Shown piece after piece: positions 9,153 through 19,736 of a DNA stretch of 64,000 nt. Position 1 is the first letter of the stretch; every line of letters begins with the position of its first letter. The stretch spans positions 62,001 to 126,000 of the forward strand of contig NZ_LMKM01000006.1 in the NCBI RefSeq assembly GCF_001421515.1. Reading direction: 5' to 3'. The notes beneath the pieces were generated by a model that saw only the letters and a program-made list of their open reading frames with translations, had not been told where the DNA came from and did not search any database. Made by a program: the position numbers and the translations under genes. This DNA comes from Pedobacter sp. Leaf216 (lineage in GTDB: Bacteria > Bacteroidota > Bacteroidia > Sphingobacteriales > Sphingobacteriaceae).

Positions 9153-12100
9153 TTAATTGTTGTTAATGTGTTCACGGGTAATGCCCAGTCTTTTCATCTT
9201 CGAACTCAAGGTGCTCGGGGGAACGCCGAGCACGTGGGCTGCACCAGCCTTTCCGTTTATCTTCCCTCCGCAGGCTTTTAACGTCATCAGGATATGGTCC
9301 CGTTCATTCTGGTCCAGGGTTTTGTAGATGTACACCGACTCATCAAAATTATTATTCCGGGCAACTGGGATGGCAATATTTTTTAGGGTATCTCCCGAGG
9401 ATAGCAGCACACTACGCTCAATAAGATGTTCCAGCTCCCGGATGTTTCCCGGCCAGTGATAAAGCTTGAGTTCCTGGAGCAAGCGGTTATTGAGCTTATT
9501 AATTTGTTTGCCCATCTTTTTAGAGAACCGATTGATAAAATGCATGGCCAGAAGTGGGATGTCTTCTACCCGCTGACGCAGGGGTGGCAACTCTATCGGA
9601 AATATATTTAACCGGTAGTAAAGATCACTTCTGAAGCGTCCCTCATCCATTTCCTTTTCGAGATTACGGTTGGTAGCTGCAATAATCCTAACATCGACCT
9701 TAATCGTTTCTTTCCCCCCGATGCGTTCGATTTCTTTTTCCTGAAGGGCCCTGAGTAATTTTACCTGCAGTTCCAGCGGCATCTCCCCGATTTCATCCAG
9801 AAACAAAGTGCCTTTATGGGCGAGCTCAAACTTACCAAGGCGGCGATCCACCGCTCCGGTGAAACTACCTCTTTCATGGCCGAACAGTTCCGACTCGATC
9901 AGGTTAGCCGGCAATGTTGCGCAATTTACTTTCACCATCAGTTTATTGCTTCTAGGGGAATTAGTGTGTATGGCTCGAGCGATCAACTCCTTGCCGGTAC
10001 CAGTCTCGCCTAGTATCATAACGGTGCTGTCAGATGATGCAACCTTACTTACCAGTTTAAATACCTCTTTCATCTGGCTACTCTCACCAACGATATCTGA
10101 ATAATTATTAGCCGTTTCAAGTTCTTCCTGAAGATAGATTTTTTCTTCTTCGAGCCTGGACTTATAGCCACTGATTTCTTCAAGTTGTTGTTGAATTCTG
10201 CTGCCGGCAATGATGTTGGAAACCACTACTGCAATTTGGTTACAAACACTATTGAATAACTCATTTAGGTGATTAATTACGCTATAGGAAGAGGTCTTCA
10301 CCAGCATGATTCCTGTGAATTCAGCACCAATGCGTACCGGGGCAAGAAAGTACTTCTCCGCAGGATTTAATTTGTCGCCCGGTAGAGCTAAAACGGATTT
10401 TGTCAAAGGATGCAGTGATTCAAAATCCAATTCTTCAGGGCCTGAGGCTCCTAGGGCAGATTTCAACAGCGCCTCATCTAGAAAACTATCTGCCACAGTG
10501 TTGGCAGGGGAAGACGCATCTGAACTGTCCGGGCTAGTTTTATCGGATAGAAAAATTGTTAAAGCATTATCTTGTGGATTCTTCATTAAGAAAATGAAGC
10601 CATTCACTTTAAAAAGCTCCAAAAATTGGGTAGAGATGACCCGGGATAAGCTGTATTTATCCTTAACTGCGGTAATGGCATTACTAAAATCAATAAGTCT
10701 TGATTTCTCTTCTCCCTTTTCTTCGGTATTCGTATTTGCGATAATATTTTGAACTGCAACTGAAAGCTGGCTTGCAATCCCGGACACGATTCGTAGCACT
10801 GTGGGCGCAATTTTTTTCTTGTGATCAAACAGTACTATCCAGAATCCAAAAGCTTTGTTATTAGTCGTTAATCTGACGATGACCATTTGCCTGATGCCGC
10901 TTTCATAATTCACTTTCATATAAAGCGGAAATGAAGCCTTTTTTGATTCCTCATCCAGATCAATCACTAACGGTTCTTCTGATGCTAAAGCAGCATCCAG
11001 GTAGCCGTCGCTAACCTCATGAATTCCGGTTGATGATTGATGGTACAAAGGATGATTGCGTCCGGCGGCATTCGGGTCTAATAAAAATCCTGTAGCGGTA
11101 TGCCCTGTGGCATCAAGTTTTGCGATAAAAGTATGTCTGAAACCAATGATGGACTTCATCACCTGGGTGATGAAATCGAGCAATTCCTTATTGGTTCTTA
11201 CTGCGGCGATGTGCCGGCTAAGCTGGATTAGCGTATCGCGTTCAGTTTCGCGCCGCGTAATTTTATCGTAGGACAATACATTGGACAGTGCATTGGATAC
11301 CTGATAGGCTACCCCTTGAATGAGTTGCAGGTTATGGTCTGAATAATTTATGGCCTGCCTAAAATTAATCATCAGCATACCGATTCTGTTCTGATCATCA
11401 TACAGGCTAACCCCTACCTTTGTGGTTATTCCGCGTTGAAGGTCCTGCTTAAGGTAATCCGGGCAATCTTCTGCCAGGGCCATCCGGGCAGTTTCAAAAA
11501 CAACGGGACTAGAAGAGTCCATCACTGCGCTATAGCAGGGATCATGTACATCATAAACATTGAGGGACTGGGTATCGGATTTTAAATCAGCTCTGGTCGT
11601 CAGGTAATTGGCGTATGAGCCCTCCTCAGAAGTGAGCATAATATCCATATCCTCGAATTCTAGCAGATATTTTAAATGTTCACTGACTTTTTCAGCTAAA
11701 TTTTCCTTTTTTCTGATTGAGGTCAAATCATAGCTGAGCTGAAGCAAACGGGTTTGCTCGGTTTCCCTTGTCAGTATCAGGTCCGCTGCACGAATATTTG
11801 CAATGGCTATAGAAAACTGAACGGACAGACTCCGGATCAAATCCAGCTGAGCGGTGGACATTTGCTGATTTTCAAGCTGACAGATCGACCAGATCCCAAT
11901 TGTTTTTTCCCTAAGCTTAAGGGCAGTCATAATGATCGTCCTGATACCACTTTCATAATTAATCTCCAGATAATACGGCAGTCCTGATTTTTTTCTGATT
12001 TGCATCAGATCAAAAACGACCGGCTCATTAGATAATACAGCCTTATTGAAAAATCCATCTGTGATGGTGTATTTTGTGGTATTCACCGAATTATAACTGG

Positions 12101-12899
12101 GATGGTTTTTCGTCCTGGATTCACTATCTCTGAGAAAGGAAGTGACAGTGAGGTCATCATCGTTGATGACCGAAACAAAATGGTGACTAAAATCAAAGAG
12201 GTTCTTTAGTTTTTGGTGGATGATCTTCAATAAATCGGTGCGCTGTTTGGTTGCGGACAAATCTGCACTGATGGCCTGGATGGTATCGTATTGGCTACGG
12301 GCTTTGAAAAGTTGCTCCTGAACCGCAATATTTAAAACTGCAGAGTTTATCATGTTGGCGATAATTTGCAATAAGGGCAGTTGATGCCTTTCGGTATCAT
12401 TTTTTGAAGCAAATGTCAGTATCCAGTTTCCGATAACCTCGGGACCTCTTTTGAGGTTGAAAAGAATAACCTCAGCAAAACTACTAGTGCTACCTGCCTT
12501 CAGGTAAGGAAATGTTTCCCTGGTCTCAGCCAGTTCGTCCAGGTCCAATACTTGGGCCGATGAATCCACAACTTCTCCCCTTACAATCCTATCATCGAGC
12601 GGTACGCGTCCCAGCTTTATTGCCTCAATAAACGGCCAGGTACTTATATTTGGAGTTTTATCGTACAAAAAGTCGGAAATAGCTGTCAGGTCATCGTTTA
12701 CCAGAAATATCGTTGAGGATTCGAAACCCAGAAAGCTCCTAAGTCTTGTCTCCAAAATATTTACCAAATGCTTCTTCTCCTGAACCAGTGCGATCTCCTG
12801 GCTTAAAGACAACAGAATTACCTGAATATTAGGCTCATCCTGTTGCAACGTCTTATCGTGATCAATTGTTATCATTTGAGGAAAGACCGGAACAGGCAT
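9153..12899 (-). CDS. multi-GAF sigma-54-dependent transcriptional activator
   Basis: A 1248-residue protein. About 890 N-terminal residues contain roughly five GAF-like repeats; two share the pattern of a NHPxY segment followed by an INYESGIR or VNYESGIR strand, which indicates internal duplication. A coiled-coil linker leads to an AAA+ domain with Walker A GETGTGKE near residue 961, the sigma-54 contact loop as GSFTGA near 1010 (the usual form is GAFTGA), a FLDEIGEM Walker B, and a Fis-type helix-turn-helix at the C-terminus. It lacks a receiver domain, so it is presumably ligand-driven. It precedes the SMP-30 gene in one operon. The number of sensor repeats is unusual for this class, which often has one. 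Confidence 0.9.
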   Translation of the reverse strand: MPVPVFPQMITIDHDKTLQQDEPNIQVILLSLSQEIALVQEKKHLVNILETRLRSFLGFESSTIFLVNDDLTAISDFLYDKTPNISTWPFIEAIKLGRVPLDDRIVRGEVVDSSAQVLDLDELAETRETFPYLKAGSTSSFAEVILFNLKRGPEVIGNWILTFASKNDTERHQLPLLQIIANMINSAVLNIAVQEQLFKARSQYDTIQAISADLSATKQRTDLLKIIHQKLKNLFDFSHHFVSVINDDDLTVTSFLRDSESRTKNHPSYNSVNTTKYTITDGFFNKAVLSNEPVVFDLMQIRKKSGLPYYLEINYESGIRTIIMTALKLREKTIGIWSICQLENQQMSTAQLDLIRSLSVQFSIAIANIRAADLILTRETEQTRLLQLSYDLTSIRKKENLAEKVSEHLKYLLEFEDMDIMLTSEEGSYANYLTTRADLKSDTQSLNVYDVHDPCYSAVMDSSSPVVFETARMALAEDCPDYLKQDLQRGITTKVGVSLYDDQNRIGMLMINFRQAINYSDHNLQLIQGVAYQVSNALSNVLSYDKITRRETERDTLIQLSRHIAAVRTNKELLDFITQVMKSIIGFRHTFIAKLDATGHTATGFLLDPNAAGRNHPLYHQSSTGIHEVSDGYLDAALASEEPLVIDLDEESKKASFPLYMKVNYESGIRQMVIVRLTTNNKAFGFWIVLFDHKKKIAPTVLRIVSGIASQLSVAVQNIIANTNTEEKGEEKSRLIDFSNAITAVKDKYSLSRVISTQFLELFKVNGFIFLMKNPQDNALTIFLSDKTSPDSSDASSPANTVADSFLDEALLKSALGASGPEELDFESLHPLTKSVLALPGDKLNPAEKYFLAPVRIGAEFTGIMLVKTSSYSVINHLNELFNSVCNQIAVVVSNIIAGSRIQQQLEEISGYKSRLEEEKIYLQEELETANNYSDIVGESSQMKEVFKLVSKVASSDSTVMILGETGTGKELIARAIHTNSPRSNKLMVKVNCATLPANLIESELFGHERGSFTGAVDRRLGKFELAHKGTLFLDEIGEMPLELQVKLLRALQEKEIERIGGKETIKVDVRIIAATNRNLEKEMDEGRFRSDLYYRLNIFPIELPPLRQRVEDIPLLAMHFINRFSKKMGKQINKLNNRLLQELKLYHWPGNIRELEHLIERSVLLSSGDTLKNIAIPVARNNNFDESVYIYKTLDQNERDHILMTLKACGGKINGKAGAAHVLGVPPSTLSSKMKRLGITREHINNN

Positions 12900-13074
12900 A
12901 GGTGGCTAACCGGATTTAGTTATAATCCGACAAGCCAAGAATTATGCCACATCGATGAAACGCCTATCATCGTATCGCAGGGCAATGTAAGCGTTTTTAT
13001 CCATCACGAAATATCCCGATTTCATAGGATATCGCACGGAATTTCACGATAAATCAATAGATGATATGGAGATT

Positions 13075-13563
13075 TTAAGGGAGGTGTCGTCTGAATAGAA
13101 ACTCGGCAGGGGACTTATCTGAGCGTTTTATTATTCCATCGGTTACCAGTTCAAAACCGAGGTTAAAATAATATTTAAAATTGACCTGCGTTGAACTGAT
13201 CTTAAGATCAACTATTTTTTTGCCTTCTTGTGCTGCAATCCGCAGCACTTCGTTAATCAGCAAAGAAACATACCCTTTCCCCTGCGTACTGGGCAAACAG
13301 TAAGTCTGATGAATAAAAAATGCCAGGGGTTCGACCGACCAGGAAATAAATCCCACAGGTTGTAAGGTATCTTCGATAAGCAGAAAACACTGAACCTTGC
13401 CTTGGAGTAAAACCTTAATTTCCTCAGCAGAATAAACCTGTTCTAGGGTAAGCAAAGCATGCTGTCTTTCGCGGCTATTAAAGTGGCCTGTGAGCCAGGC
13501 TTTTTCCGCAATATTGCGGATGGCTTCTACATCATCTATTGTTGCACGTCGAATAATATACAT
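13075..13563 (-). CDS. GNAT family acetyltransferase
   Basis: About 162 residues from the Met at 13563 (MYIIRRATIDDV); an upstream in-frame Met at 13602 adds 13 residues without family similarity. Typical GNAT features are the N-terminal beta strand and helix (IRRATIDDVEAIRNIAEKAW), the YCLPSTQGKGYVSLLINEVL acetyl-CoA-binding segment (Q-x-K-G-Y loop), and NFKYYFNLGFELV near the end. The protein would transfer an acyl group from acyl-CoA to an unknown amine. It stands alone between two sigma-54 regulator genes. Confidence 0.85.
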   Translation of the reverse strand: MYIIRRATIDDVEAIRNIAEKAWLTGHFNSRERQHALLTLEQVYSAEEIKVLLQGKVQCFLLIEDTLQPVGFISWSVEPLAFFIHQTYCLPSTQGKGYVSLLINEVLRIAAQEGKKIVDLKISSTQVNFKYYFNLGFELVTDGIIKRSDKSPAEFLFRRHLP

Positions 13564-13731
13564 GTCGCTAACTTTAGCAGATGCATAGAAAATTCGTGCC
13601 AATTTCTTATATAACTAAAAATCAATACGTTATGAAAATTTTAAACTAAAAAAAACACCTATATATCGGTATATCTTCTATTTAATCGTTATTTCGTGAC
13701 TATCGTGACTGAGTAACACTACTTTGCAGTC

Positions 13732-15117
13732 TTAAGAATTTCCATCGTTGAAATATTTCTCGATGCCCAGCTTTTTCATTCTGGATTTTAGTGTTGAGCC
13801 ATTGATATCCAAAAGTTCGGCCGCTCCGCCACGTCCGTATATTTTCCAGTTACAAAGCTTTAAGGCTGCCAGGATATGATCCCGCTCATTTTGTGTTATT
13901 GTTTTAAGATTTGTATCCTGCTTTGGAAGCGAAACCTTCCTTTGCGGCAATGGGAAATTGGAAATCTCATTTCCCTCACAAAGTAAAACGGATCTGGCTA
14001 CAAGATTTTCAAGTTCACGAATATTGCCCGGCCAGTTGTAGTTGGTAAGGGCGCTGGCAACTTCCGGAGAAAAGCCCTTTATTTCTTTATTTTCCCGAAT
14101 GGCAAATATTTTGAGAAAGTGCTTGGCCAGGGTGAGGATGTCCTCTGCCCTTTCGCGCAGAGATGGCAGCTCAATTGGGAAGACATTAAGCCTGTAATAT
14201 AAGTCCATGCGAAATTTTCCTGCGGCTAATTGATCTTCAAGATTCCGGTTTGTGGCGGCCATGACCCGGACATTGATTTTTCGGGCTTTCCCGCCAATGG
14301 GATTAATTTCTTTCTCCTGTAATACACGCAGAAACTTAACCTGCATTTCAAGGGAAAGTTCGCCAATTTCATCAAGAAAGATTGTTCCCCCATTAGCCAA
14401 ATCAAATTTACCTATCCGTTTTTCAACAGCGCCGGTAAAACTTCCCCTTTCATGCCCAAACAGTTCAGCTTCTACCAGGTGCTCAGGAAGCGCTGCACAG
14501 TCTACGACAATGAGCGGATCATTCTTATGTTTGGAACTTTGGTGAATGGCTTTTGCTACCAGTTCTTTACCTGTACCGCTTTCCCCTAAAATTAAAACAG
14601 GAAATTCTGTAGTGGCAGCAATGGCAATCAGTTTTTTTACTTCCGCCACTTCCGGGGTATTGCCAATAATGGATAATGTGGCAGGGTGTTCACTTAATGA
14701 ATTTACTGTGGGCCTGGCAAAGGAAAGGGTTTTGATTAAACTTAGGTGTTGGCTGTGCAGATACTGCGCGATGTCAAGCATTGCCAGCACATCTTCTGTA
14801 CGAAATGGTTTTACCAGAAAGCCATAAGGGCCGGTTTCTTTAGCTTCTTTGAAGGTTGCAGGATCGGAATTTGCCGAAAGAAAAATAAATGCAATTGATT
14901 TCTGCTTTAGTATTCTGGCTAAATCAATTCCGGTTTCATGCGTTTTAAGGAAAATATCCAACAGCACAATATCAGGTTGATTTTCACCAACTATGCTCAT
15001 CGCCTCGGGAACTGTCCTGGCAATGGGCAACACCTGATAACCTGCATTTTGCAGGATAAGTTTGAGGTTGTTAGCTTCAATAAACTGATCTTCAACGATA
15101 AGAATTTTTTTTGTCAT
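13732..15117 (-). CDS. sigma-54-dependent response regulator (NtrC type)
   Basis: About 461 residues from the Met at 15117 (MTKKILIVEDQF), one base after the stop of the kinase gene; a longer in-frame start at 15165 would lie inside it. Domains in order: receiver (acidic pair ED near residue 9, phospho-acceptor Asp in IVLLDIFL, Lys in LVKPF), AAA+ domain with GESGTGKE, GSFTGA loop and FLDEIGEL, and a C-terminal Fis-like helix-turn-helix. Its AAA+ part is close to that of the GAF activator at 9153, including the Ser in GSFTGA. It forms a two-gene operon with the TPR kinase and should be its phosphorylation partner. Confidence 0.92.
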   Translation of the reverse strand: MTKKILIVEDQFIEANNLKLILQNAGYQVLPIARTVPEAMSIVGENQPDIVLLDIFLKTHETGIDLARILKQKSIAFIFLSANSDPATFKEAKETGPYGFLVKPFRTEDVLAMLDIAQYLHSQHLSLIKTLSFARPTVNSLSEHPATLSIIGNTPEVAEVKKLIAIAATTEFPVLILGESGTGKELVAKAIHQSSKHKNDPLIVVDCAALPEHLVEAELFGHERGSFTGAVEKRIGKFDLANGGTIFLDEIGELSLEMQVKFLRVLQEKEINPIGGKARKINVRVMAATNRNLEDQLAAGKFRMDLYYRLNVFPIELPSLRERAEDILTLAKHFLKIFAIRENKEIKGFSPEVASALTNYNWPGNIRELENLVARSVLLCEGNEISNFPLPQRKVSLPKQDTNLKTITQNERDHILAALKLCNWKIYGRGGAAELLDINGSTLKSRMKKLGIEKYFNDGNS

Positions 15118-15118
15118 T

Positions 15119-17422
15119 TCACGAAATACCGAATTCACGATTTTTTTGTTCCTCTTCCAAGGCAAAGGTAATTTTTATAGTTGTTCCATGCTCTACCTGA
15201 AAGCTAATTTTTGCACTGATATCCTGTGACAGCCCTCTCATCAGTTCCAGTCCAAAGGATTGATCATTGTGTCCATCCGCAAGTTCAAAGCCTGTTCCAT
15301 TGTCTTTTACCGTTAGGGTAACCAGCTGCTGATCTACAAAAAGGCTGATATCGATTCGTCCGCCAGAATCTGCCGCAAAGGCGTGCTTTATGGCATTAGT
15401 CACTGCTTCATTAACGATCAAAGCTAGTGGAATGGCCACGGTGACATCAAGCTCCAAAGGCTGAATCTGCTGATAAACATCAATTCTTTTTGCTTCCAGG
15501 GCATAACTTTGACGCAAAAAAATTAGAAACTCGCTAAAATAATGTGACATATCAACCTGCTTGATATTATCTGATTGATAGAGTTTCTGATGAAGCAGGG
15601 ACATGGCAAAAATCCTGTTCCGGCTGGACTCTATAGCAACCAGCGCATCATCCTTTAAAAAGATTGCCTGGCTTTCCAGCAAACAAAATATGGTATGGAG
15701 GTTATTTTTAACCCTGTGATGGACTTCTTTCAATAAATAATCTTTCTCTTTGACCAGCTTTTCGAGGACCTTATTTTTATCGTCCAGGCGCGTGCTCTTA
15801 AAAAGAATGATCCGATTGCTTTTTTGTTTTTGTCGGTATTGGTAATATAGAAGCAACAGTATGATGAGCACAAAGACCAAACCTGCGGCAATTAGGTTCC
15901 GGATCTGAATTTCTTGCCTAGCTTTTTGCTGCTGGGCGAGATTGCGTTGCAACAATAACTTAATGTTCTGGTTTTTGAGTTTTAGTTGCTCTTCACTTTT
16001 TTGTTTGCCATAACTCACTTCCCATTTTTTGAGGGCCTGGTCAACCTCTTTACGACGGTCGCTCTCTGCCTGGCCGTTTAGGTAAATCATGTGCTTCATC
16101 GCACCTTCATAATTCCCACTTGCAGAATCTGCCAGAAAGGCCATGTAATGCAGGTGACGGCGTGCGCCTGTTAGAAGCAACTTTTCATCTTTTAATGCCG
16201 CGTTCAAATACGGTCGAGCCTGATCATAATGCATCCAGTCCAGATATAACTGACCGAGATTGACCCGGGCGGCATATTTATCAAGATCATACTGTTTGCT
16301 CATCTTCTCGAATTGCTTAAAGTATAACTCCGCTTTTTGAAATTCTTTAAGCCCCCTATATACGTGGCCGATCATGGAGGTATAGGCCATTTGTTCAGAA
16401 ATATCTTCTGGGGGAAATTGCTTTTGTCTTTTTAGCAAAAACGTCAATGCCTGTCTATGCTGATTCAATTTCTGATAGGCCCTGCCAATGTAGAGGGTGA
16501 TGTCTGGATTAGAGACATTTATAATCCCCGGCATTCGATTATATGCCTCAATTGCCTGAAAGCCAAAAGCAAGGGCATCATTGAACTGTTCGTTGTTGTA
16601 GGTGATCCAGGTTTGCAAAAAATAAATATCCCCTGCGATTTGATCATTTTTACTCTTGGCCAATGACTGAGCCGCCAGCAATGAATATTCTGTGGCTTTA
16701 TCCGAGCGGTCATTTTGGCGATAATATTCTGCCAGGTAAGAATATGGATATTCCAGATGGGGATTGGCGGTCTGATTATACCGGGTTATCAGGCCGATTA
16801 GTTCTTTTTCCGCACCTTTTTGACGCAAGTCCCCATGGGCTACCGCAATGTTGTTTAGCGATATGGTTTCTGATAATGGATCTTTCAAGCTGCGTGCAAG
16901 TTTTAGGGAGGCTTGACTGTAGCTCAACGATTTATGCTGAAAGTCAGCATTTGTTGCAGATGAAGACCAATAAAAAAAACTGATAGCCAACAGCATTTTT
17001 ATACGCTCTTTCTCGGAATCGAGTTTAGAAACGATAGCTTCCGCTTTTTCAAATTCCCTTTGGGCGAGATAAGTATATCCCAAAACTAACAGGGCGCGAT
17101 CAACAGCAAGTGTATCGTTTAGTTTGCGGCTTAGGGATAATGAGGTTAAAGCATTTTGCAGGGCGGATTGCAAATTGGACTTTGATCTGCTCGCCTTATT
17201 GAAATTATGTTGCGCGAGCGCGTAGGCGAGTTCATTTTTGTTGGTCTCTGTAGGCGCGCGATTAAAGCCGGCAGAGATTGCGTTTAACGCTTTGGCCATT
17301 TTCGGGAGCGGCGGATAGTAGTATTGGGCTGATGCAACACCAGAGCAGAGGGAAAAACAAAAAAAGACACTCCACGAAATTAACCGTAGGGGTCTGTTAC
17401 TAACACCGCAAACTTTAAGCAT
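15119..17422 (-). CDS. TPR-containing sensor histidine kinase (HisKA_2 type)
   Basis: About 767 residues from the Met at 17422 (MLKVCGVSNRP); a Met six codons earlier is also possible. A signal peptide (cleavage near VASAQ) is followed by about 450 residues of TPR repeats, probably periplasmic, then a single membrane helix (LIAAGLVFVLIILLLLYYQY, near residue 515) and a cytoplasmic kinase. The phospho-acceptor box is HHRVKNNLH near 562, typical of the HisKA_2 class, and the ATPase N-box is NEAVTNAIKHAF. It is translationally coupled to the sigma-54 response regulator that follows. The signal sensed by the TPR domain is unknown. Confidence 0.9.
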   Translation of the reverse strand: MLKVCGVSNRPLRLISWSVFFCFSLCSGVASAQYYYPPLPKMAKALNAISAGFNRAPTETNKNELAYALAQHNFNKASRSKSNLQSALQNALTSLSLSRKLNDTLAVDRALLVLGYTYLAQREFEKAEAIVSKLDSEKERIKMLLAISFFYWSSSATNADFQHKSLSYSQASLKLARSLKDPLSETISLNNIAVAHGDLRQKGAEKELIGLITRYNQTANPHLEYPYSYLAEYYRQNDRSDKATEYSLLAAQSLAKSKNDQIAGDIYFLQTWITYNNEQFNDALAFGFQAIEAYNRMPGIINVSNPDITLYIGRAYQKLNQHRQALTFLLKRQKQFPPEDISEQMAYTSMIGHVYRGLKEFQKAELYFKQFEKMSKQYDLDKYAARVNLGQLYLDWMHYDQARPYLNAALKDEKLLLTGARRHLHYMAFLADSASGNYEGAMKHMIYLNGQAESDRRKEVDQALKKWEVSYGKQKSEEQLKLKNQNIKLLLQRNLAQQQKARQEIQIRNLIAAGLVFVLIILLLLYYQYRQKQKSNRIILFKSTRLDDKNKVLEKLVKEKDYLLKEVHHRVKNNLHTIFCLLESQAIFLKDDALVAIESSRNRIFAMSLLHQKLYQSDNIKQVDMSHYFSEFLIFLRQSYALEAKRIDVYQQIQPLELDVTVAIPLALIVNEAVTNAIKHAFAADSGGRIDISLFVDQQLVTLTVKDNGTGFELADGHNDQSFGLELMRGLSQDISAKISFQVEHGTTIKITFALEEEQKNREFGIS

Positions 17423-17588
17423 TCCTGATAACCCCCACAAATAAGCCTTCTCCGGCCAAATTGTTAGCCAAATTGTACGTCTAAAATTAATAAAAAATTT
17501 AGATTAATACGTTGGATACTGCAGTTTGGATGCCTGTGTAAAGAATCTATTTTAAAATAGGTCAATAAAGCAAATAAACAGCAAGAAG

Positions 17589-18512
17589 TTATTGGTTCGC
17601 CTGGCGAAAAGCCAGCGGAGTGGTTGCGGTATATTTTTTAAAATAGTTTCCAAAATGGGCACTTTCGATAAAGCCAAGCCTGAAGGAAATTTCTTTAATG
17701 GAAAGGGTTGTATGCAATAGCAAGCTTTGCGCCTCACAAATCATTTTTTCCATAATCCAGGTCTTTACCGCCTTGCCTGTTTTTGTTTTGATAACCGTAT
17801 TCAGGTAATTTTCATTCAGATTCTGGTGGGCCGCGTAATCGGTGACCCGAAGCTGCAAGTCCGTTCTTCCCTCCACCAGGTCCCTAAAGTGATTTTCCAA
17901 CAGCATCTTAAAATTTTTAACAATCTGGGAACTTTTGTTTCCCTCATAAATTGGGTTATAGTCTTTCCAAAATGCTTCTTTTATTTTAAGGAGGATAATC
18001 ATTAATAAATTGCCGAGGATTTGTTTTTTGTACATTGAATTACCGTTGAACTCTTTAAACATTTCCAGGCAGGTGTGTTCAAAAACCAGAAAGTCCTCGG
18101 GGGATAGATTTCTTGGATTGACAGTTTCGGAAACCAGGAATGGAAACTCCTTAAACACATCACCATGAATATTCCTTTTCAAAAAAGATTCGTTGAAAGC
18201 AATCAGGTATACATCCTGAATATCATACCAGACGAAGGATCTGAAGTGGCCTGGGTTTGTAAAAAAAACTGTTCCCGGTTCCATCCTGAAAGTAATGTCA
18301 TCTGTGGTGTAATCTGCATGGGCATTCTTGACAAACAGCATCGTAAAATAGTTGGGCCTGAATACGATTGAACTAAAAGGCAGTGTGGTAAAAAGATTTT
18401 TCAGGTTGCTCATTGATAAGCCTTCTCCCTCATGTAGCATATGGCTGACCGGCAAATTCATCGCCTGAAAGGTCTCTGTTAAATCCTTAAATATTGCTGA
18501 CTGGTTATCCAT
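17589..18512 (-). CDS. AraC family transcriptional regulator (type II)
   Basis: A 307-residue regulator. The N-terminal domain has a cupin-like fold (FRMEPGTVFFTNPGHFRSF), unlike the type I proteins in this window but clearly similar to the gene at 32639-33565. The C-terminal double helix-turn-helix includes DYAAHQNLNENYLNTVIKTKTGKAVKTW and SFRLGFIESAHFGNYFKKYT. Its own upstream region carries copy D of the 21-bp direct-repeat element, so it is probably a member of that regulon rather than its master, though self-regulation cannot be excluded. Confidence 0.92.
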   Translation of the reverse strand: MDNQSAIFKDLTETFQAMNLPVSHMLHEGEGLSMSNLKNLFTTLPFSSIVFRPNYFTMLFVKNAHADYTTDDITFRMEPGTVFFTNPGHFRSFVWYDIQDVYLIAFNESFLKRNIHGDVFKEFPFLVSETVNPRNLSPEDFLVFEHTCLEMFKEFNGNSMYKKQILGNLLMIILLKIKEAFWKDYNPIYEGNKSSQIVKNFKMLLENHFRDLVEGRTDLQLRVTDYAAHQNLNENYLNTVIKTKTGKAVKTWIMEKMICEAQSLLLHTTLSIKEISFRLGFIESAHFGNYFKKYTATTPLAFRQANQ

Positions 18513-18615
18513 GAAAAAATTACTTGCCTTTTGTGTATAATGGATGCCTTATATTGCACACCGCAGCCTAAAATCACTGGGAACTGAGCACGATAGACGC
18601 ATTTGTTTATTTATT

Positions 18616-18679
18616 CAAAGGTTTGCAAATTCAGATGAATAAGTTTAGCAAAAGCTCTTTAAGATTTATTAATATCAAA
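18616..18679 (-). promoter_or_regulatory. AraC-type regulon promoter element, copy D
   Basis: Minus strand: box 1 TTTGATATTAATAA (18679-18666), box 2 AGAGCTTTTGCTAA (18658-18645; only the second half fits the consensus), and a TTTG -7 element at 18619-18616. Spacing is 21 bp and 35 nt. It is the least perfect box 2 in the set. Confidence 0.55.
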
Positions 18680-18733
18680 GAATTTCGAAGTATTCTGGGG
18701 AAGACCGAAATCAGCCGTTAATCATCTTTATTT

Positions 18734-18767
18734 AATCCATCTGCAGGAAGGGTCCGGCAGATGGATT
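18734..18767 (-). terminator. hairpin after the DJ-1-like gene
   Basis: An 11-bp inverted repeat, AATCCATCTGC and GCAGATGGATT, with a 12-nt loop. It lies just beyond the stop of the DJ-1-like gene and is a plausible terminator for the three-gene unit ABM-SDR-DJ-1, with a weak AT-rich tail. Confidence 0.5.
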
Positions 18768-18794
18768 AATATTTCCTGATGGTTGATTTAGAAA

Positions 18795-19706
18795 TTATTC
18801 CATGCCCCCTAATACCCTCAACAAGGTATCGGCCAAGGCGTGGTCAGAAGCAGGGTTTTGCCCGGTTATGAGTTCCCGATCGCGAACTACGTGTGCTGCC
18901 CACAACGCCGGAGCTTTTTGCAATTTAGCTCCTGAGGAGGCTAGTGCGTCTGCTACATAGAATGGAAGCTTTTGTTTTTTTGCTTTCAGCGCGTCGTCCT
19001 CTTCAGCATTAGAGAAAATGGTCATGCGGTAACCTGAATAAATCCAGTTTTTACCAAATCTGGCAATTATCTTTGGGTCCTGCTGGACCATAGCCTGGCG
19101 ATAAGACACTGGGTCCGCCAGTGCTGCATTCAATGCAACCGGGCCATGACAGATCAGGGCTGTGGTAATTTTATTGGTATGGAAGTAACGCAGAATTTTA
19201 CCTAAGTCCTCATTCTGCATCAGATCAACCATTGGCGCCCTGCCACCTGGAATGAAAATAGCAGCGTAATTGGACAGGTCGGCGCTGGCAACATCAGCAA
19301 GTTTTAACGGCGTTTTTATTTCCGGAAGGCTATTTACAAAATTTAAGGCCGTGAAAAGTTTCAGGCTGTCATTCTGGAAATAACTTTTGTCAATTGACAC
19401 TTTATCCAAATGCGGACGTGAACCTTCGGGAGTCGCTATCTGTAATGTATAGCCAGCCGCAGCAAGTGCCTGGGCGGGTACAGCAAACTCATCCAAAAAA
19501 AAGCCCGTTGGAATGATTTTCCCGTCTTTTAAAGTCAGGCTATTTTCAGCGGATAAAACGATAAGGACATTCTTCTTTTTGGGGATAGACTGAGCGTCTT
19601 TTTGAACAGTACTATTTGGCGCTGGTGCATTTCCACATGCAGATAAAATTGCAATGGTAAGGACCATAAGCAGTGCTTTCGGGTATTTGTTAAATATTGG
19701 GTTCAT
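18795..19706 (-). CDS. DJ-1/PfpI (Hsp31-like) lipoprotein
   Basis: A 303-residue protein with a lipoprotein signal (ILSACGN lipobox, Cys near residue 24), followed by a DJ-1/PfpI alpha-beta sandwich: NVLIVLSAEN, AAIFIPGGRAP and the nucleophile elbow ALICHGPVAL with the catalytic Cys-His pair. The insert-containing form resembles Hsp31-type glyoxalase III or chaperone proteins, which detoxify methylglyoxal-like dicarbonyls. An outer-membrane-anchored, probably periplasmic copy is less usual, as most members are cytoplasmic. It is the last gene of an apparent operon with the SDR and the tandem ABM protein, led by copy E. Confidence 0.88.
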   Translation of the reverse strand: MNPIFNKYPKALLMVLTIAILSACGNAPAPNSTVQKDAQSIPKKKNVLIVLSAENSLTLKDGKIIPTGFFLDEFAVPAQALAAAGYTLQIATPEGSRPHLDKVSIDKSYFQNDSLKLFTALNFVNSLPEIKTPLKLADVASADLSNYAAIFIPGGRAPMVDLMQNEDLGKILRYFHTNKITTALICHGPVALNAALADPVSYRQAMVQQDPKIIARFGKNWIYSGYRMTIFSNAEEDDALKAKKQKLPFYVADALASSGAKLQKAPALWAAHVVRDRELITGQNPASDHALADTLLRVLGGME

Positions 19707-19736
19707 GGCTAAATATTTTTGAACTATTTGAAATGT

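Noticed and set aside
12934..12949. Sigma-54-like promoter TGGCATAATTCTTGG upstream of the multi-GAF activator
   Set aside because: The -24 half fits, but the -12 half has GG in place of GC and the site lies only 35 nt from the start codon; not strong enough to annotate.
13603..13670. Weak box-1-like TAAAATTTTCATAA upstream of the GNAT gene
   Set aside because: 10 of 14 matches in very AT-rich DNA, with no convincing second box or -7 element at the conserved distances.
7994..13671. 11-mer TACCGATATAT at 7994-8004 and, on the other strand, 13661-13671
   Set aside because: Only two copies, AT-rich, at different distances from the nearest starts; probably chance.
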